DNA of 64,000 bases from Methylobacterium planeticum (GTDB lineage: Bacteria; Pseudomonadota; Alphaproteobacteria; Rhizobiales; Beijerinckiaceae), in assembly GCF_008806345.1 (NCBI RefSeq), contig NZ_VZZJ01000004.1, positions 186,001-250,000 on the forward strand. The letters run 5' to 3'. Positions 62,260 through 64,000 of this stretch are shown in pieces. The notes under the pieces were generated by a model. That model searched no databases, was not told where the DNA came from, and worked only from the letters and a program-made list of their open reading frames with translations. Each line of letters starts with the position of its first letter. The stretch's first letter is position 1. The position numbers and the translations under genes are program-made.

Positions 62260-64000
62260 CACCCGACCCGGAGCCCGGCCGCGCCCTCCGGGCCGATGCC
62301 CTCTGGGCCGATGCCCTCTGGACCGATGCCCTGCGGATCGCCGCGCTTGCCGGCGCGGACCCGCATGGCTGCGGCGGCGTCTGGCTCAAGGCGGGCCCCG
62401 GCCCGGTGCGCGAGGCCTGGCTCGACGCGCTGCGGGCGGCCCTGCCGCCCGGCGCGCGCGCGCGACGGATGCCGGTCGGGATCGCGGATGAACGCCTCCT
62501 CGGCGGGCTCGACCTCGCCGCGACGCTCGCCGCCGGCCGCCCGGTGATCCAGCCGGGCCTGATGGCGGAGGCCGATCGCGGCCTCGTGGTGGTGCCCATG
62601 GCCGAGCGCCTCGGTGCCGGCACCGCCGCCCGCCTCGCCGCCGCCCTCGATACCGGCGCGGTCGCGGTGGCGCGCGAGGGGCTCGCGGCGCAGCTCCCGG
62701 CCCGGTTCGGGCTGGTCCTCCTCGACGAGGGCGTGGACGCGGAGGCCGCGCCCCGCGCCCTCACCGAGCGGCTCGCCTTCCACCTCGACCTCACGGGGCT
62801 CGGCCCCCGCGACCTGGCCGGCGCGCCGAGCCCGGACGCGCCGGCCGCCGCGGAGGAGGCTGCGCCGGAGGCCGGCCCCGAGGCGGTCGCCGCCCTCTGC
62901 GGCACGGCCGAGGCCCTCGGCATCGCGGCGATCCGGGCCCCGATCCTCGCCCTTCGGGTCGCCCGCCTGGCCGCCCGGCGCGCCGGGCGCGAGGCGCCCG
63001 GGGAGGCGGACATCGTCGAGGCCGCCCGCCTCGTCCTCGCCCCGCGCGCCACCCGCCTACCGCAGGGCGATGCGGCCCCGGAGGCGGATCCGCGGGAGCC
63101 CCGATCCGCGCAGGAGCCGCAAGCCCCGCCGGAGCCGCAGCCCCCGGGCGAGGCGGACGATGCGCAGGCCCCGGAGGCGGACGCCCCGGAGGGGCGGACC
63201 CGAGACCTCGACGCGATCGTCCTCGAGGCCGCCCGCGCGGCGATTCCCCCGGGGCTCCTGGCGCTCCTCGCCGGCGGGCCGCTGCGGCCGCGCATCGCCC
63301 CCCAGGCCGGGCGGGCGGGGGCGGCGGCCGCCTCGGCGTCGTCCGGCCGCCCGGCGGGCAGCCGGCCCGGCGATCCGCGCCGGGGGCGTCTCGCCCTGGT
63401 CGAGACCCTGCGGGCGGCGGCACCCTGGCAGCGCCTGCGCCGGGCGGGGGAGGGCGGCGCGACGCCCGGGCGCATCCGCGTCCGTCCGGACGACATCCGC
63501 ATCGCGCGCTACCGGCAGCGCACCGAGACCACCACGATCTTCGCGGTCGACGCCTCGGGCTCCGCCGCCCACGAGCGCCTCGCCGAGGCGAAGGGCGCGG
63601 TCGAGATTCTGCTCGCCGAATCCTATGTCCGCCGCGACCGGGTCGCCCTCGTGGCCTTCCGGGGCCCCGGCGCGGATCTGGTGCTCGCGCCGACCCGCTC
63701 CCTGGTGCGGGCGAAGCGCGGCCTCGCAAGCCTGCCCGGCGGCGGCGGCACGCCGCTCGCCGCGGGCCTCGACGCCGCCCTCGCCCTCGCCGAGGCGGTG
63801 CGGCGGGGCGGCGGCACCCCGGTCGTCGTCCTGCTCACGGATGGGCGCGCCAACATCGCCCGCTCGGGCGCGGCCGGCCGCGCCCGAGCGGGCGAGGACG
63901 CGCTCGCCGCCGCCCGGGCCTTCCGGGCGGCGGGGCAGCGCGCCATCCTGATCGACACCGCGGCGCGCCCGCAGGACACGGCCCGACGCCTCGCCGCCGC
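62256..64000 (+). CDS. bchD: Magnesium chelatase subunit D, 3' end cut by window
   Basis: The reading frame is open from GTG 62256 (overlapping the bchI stop) to the window end, 581 codons. It has an AAA-like N-terminal half without a P-loop, an acidic Pro-rich linker (about 268-310), and a C-terminal von Willebrand A domain with MIDAS motif [21 protein letters not shown] and LLTDGRANI. With BchI it drives Mg insertion by BchH. The last part of the vWA domain lies outside. Confidence 0.95.
   Translation, partial: MTPDPEPGRALRADALWADALWTDALRIAALAGADPHGCGGVWLKAGPGPVREAWLDALRAALPPGARARRMPVGIADERLLGGLDLAATLAAGRPVIQPGLMAEADRGLVVVPMAERLGAGTAARLAAALDTGAVAVAREGLAAQLPARFGLVLLDEGVDAEAAPRALTERLAFHLDLTGLGPRDLAGAPSPDAPAAAEEAAPEAGPEAVAALCGTAEALGIAAIRAPILALRVARLAARRAGREAPGEADIVEAARLVLAPRATRLPQGDAAPEADPREPRSAQEPQAPPEPQPPGEADDAQAPEADAPEGRTRDLDAIVLEAARAAIPPGLLALLAGGPLRPRIAPQAGRAGAAAASASSGRPAGSRPGDPRRGRLALVETLRAAAPWQRLRRAGEGGATPGRIRVRPDDIRIARYRQRTETTTIFAVDASGSAAHERLAEAKGAVEILLAESYVRRDRVALVAFRGPGADLVLAPTRSLVRAKRGLASLPGGGGTPLAAGLDAALALAEAVRRGGGTPVVVLLTDGRANIARSGAAGRARAGEDALAAARAFRAAGQRAILIDTAARPQDTARRLAA
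62291..62335 (+). repeat. 15-bp tandem repeat, three units, in bchD
   Basis: Two exact copies of GGCCGATGCCCTCTG and one diverged copy are in frame near the start of bchD and encode the repeat [14 protein letters not shown]. Length change by slippage would leave the frame intact. Confidence 0.85.

Overview
The window is about 72% G+C by eye, has no tRNA, rRNA, IS element or CRISPR array, and reads as chromosome from an aerobic anoxygenic phototrophic alphaproteobacterium. The best guess is Methylobacterium/Methylorubrum or a close relative. That is inferred from the dnaA-dnaN-recF block, the grx4-bolA-purL block, a DUF6894 gene, and a photosynthesis gene cluster using the aerobic cyclase AcsF and ALA synthase HemA. 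No database search was possible; names rest on recognisable motifs, lengths and context.

Left part (1-36.5 kb): two osmoprotectant-type ABC permeases (first one cut by the window edge), envelope proteins (L,D-transpeptidase, extensin-like protein), an M3 peptidase, an SMP-30 lactonase-like protein, a flavin disulfide reductase relative, then grxD-bolA-purL, a membrane hydrolase-like protein, recQ, and recF-dnaN-dnaA reading leftward. A 602-bp, unusually A+T-rich gap separates dnaA from rpsT. Next come a ureohydrolase, a GST, coaBC-ubiB-ubiE, mutM, mltG-yicC-gmk, and a heme oxygenase/bacteriophytochrome pair. The bacteriophytochrome carries an N-terminal domain that looks like photoactive yellow protein (PYP) but has lost its chromophore residues. 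A dihydrolipoamide-dehydrogenase-like flavoprotein and an SDR follow.

Right part (36.7-64 kb): a photosynthesis gene cluster in two opposed arms. The leftward arm is ppaA/aerR, ppsR/crtJ, bchG, a PucC-like transporter, bchP, tspO, a small membrane protein and a triheme cytochrome c. Two perfect TGT-N12-ACA boxes (the PpsR/CrtJ target) lie directly upstream of bchG, one overlapping its predicted -35. The rightward arm is bchF-N-B-H-L-M, lhaA, puhA-B-C, a small conserved-looking gene, acsF, puhE, hemA, bchI and bchD (cut by the window end). It runs 18.5 kb with gaps of at most 51 bp and many ATGA/GTGA stop-start overlaps, so it is probably one long transcription unit.

Together the right part supplies ALA (HemA), Mg insertion (BchHID), methylation (BchM), cyclization (AcsF), dark protochlorophyllide reduction (BchNBL), vinyl hydration (BchF), esterification and tail reduction (BchG, BchP), and reaction-centre assembly (PuhABCE, LhaA). 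PpsR and PpaA are the local redox/light regulators; TspO is a known tetrapyrrole-linked modulator in Rhodobacter. bchCXYZ, pufLM and crt genes are not in this window.
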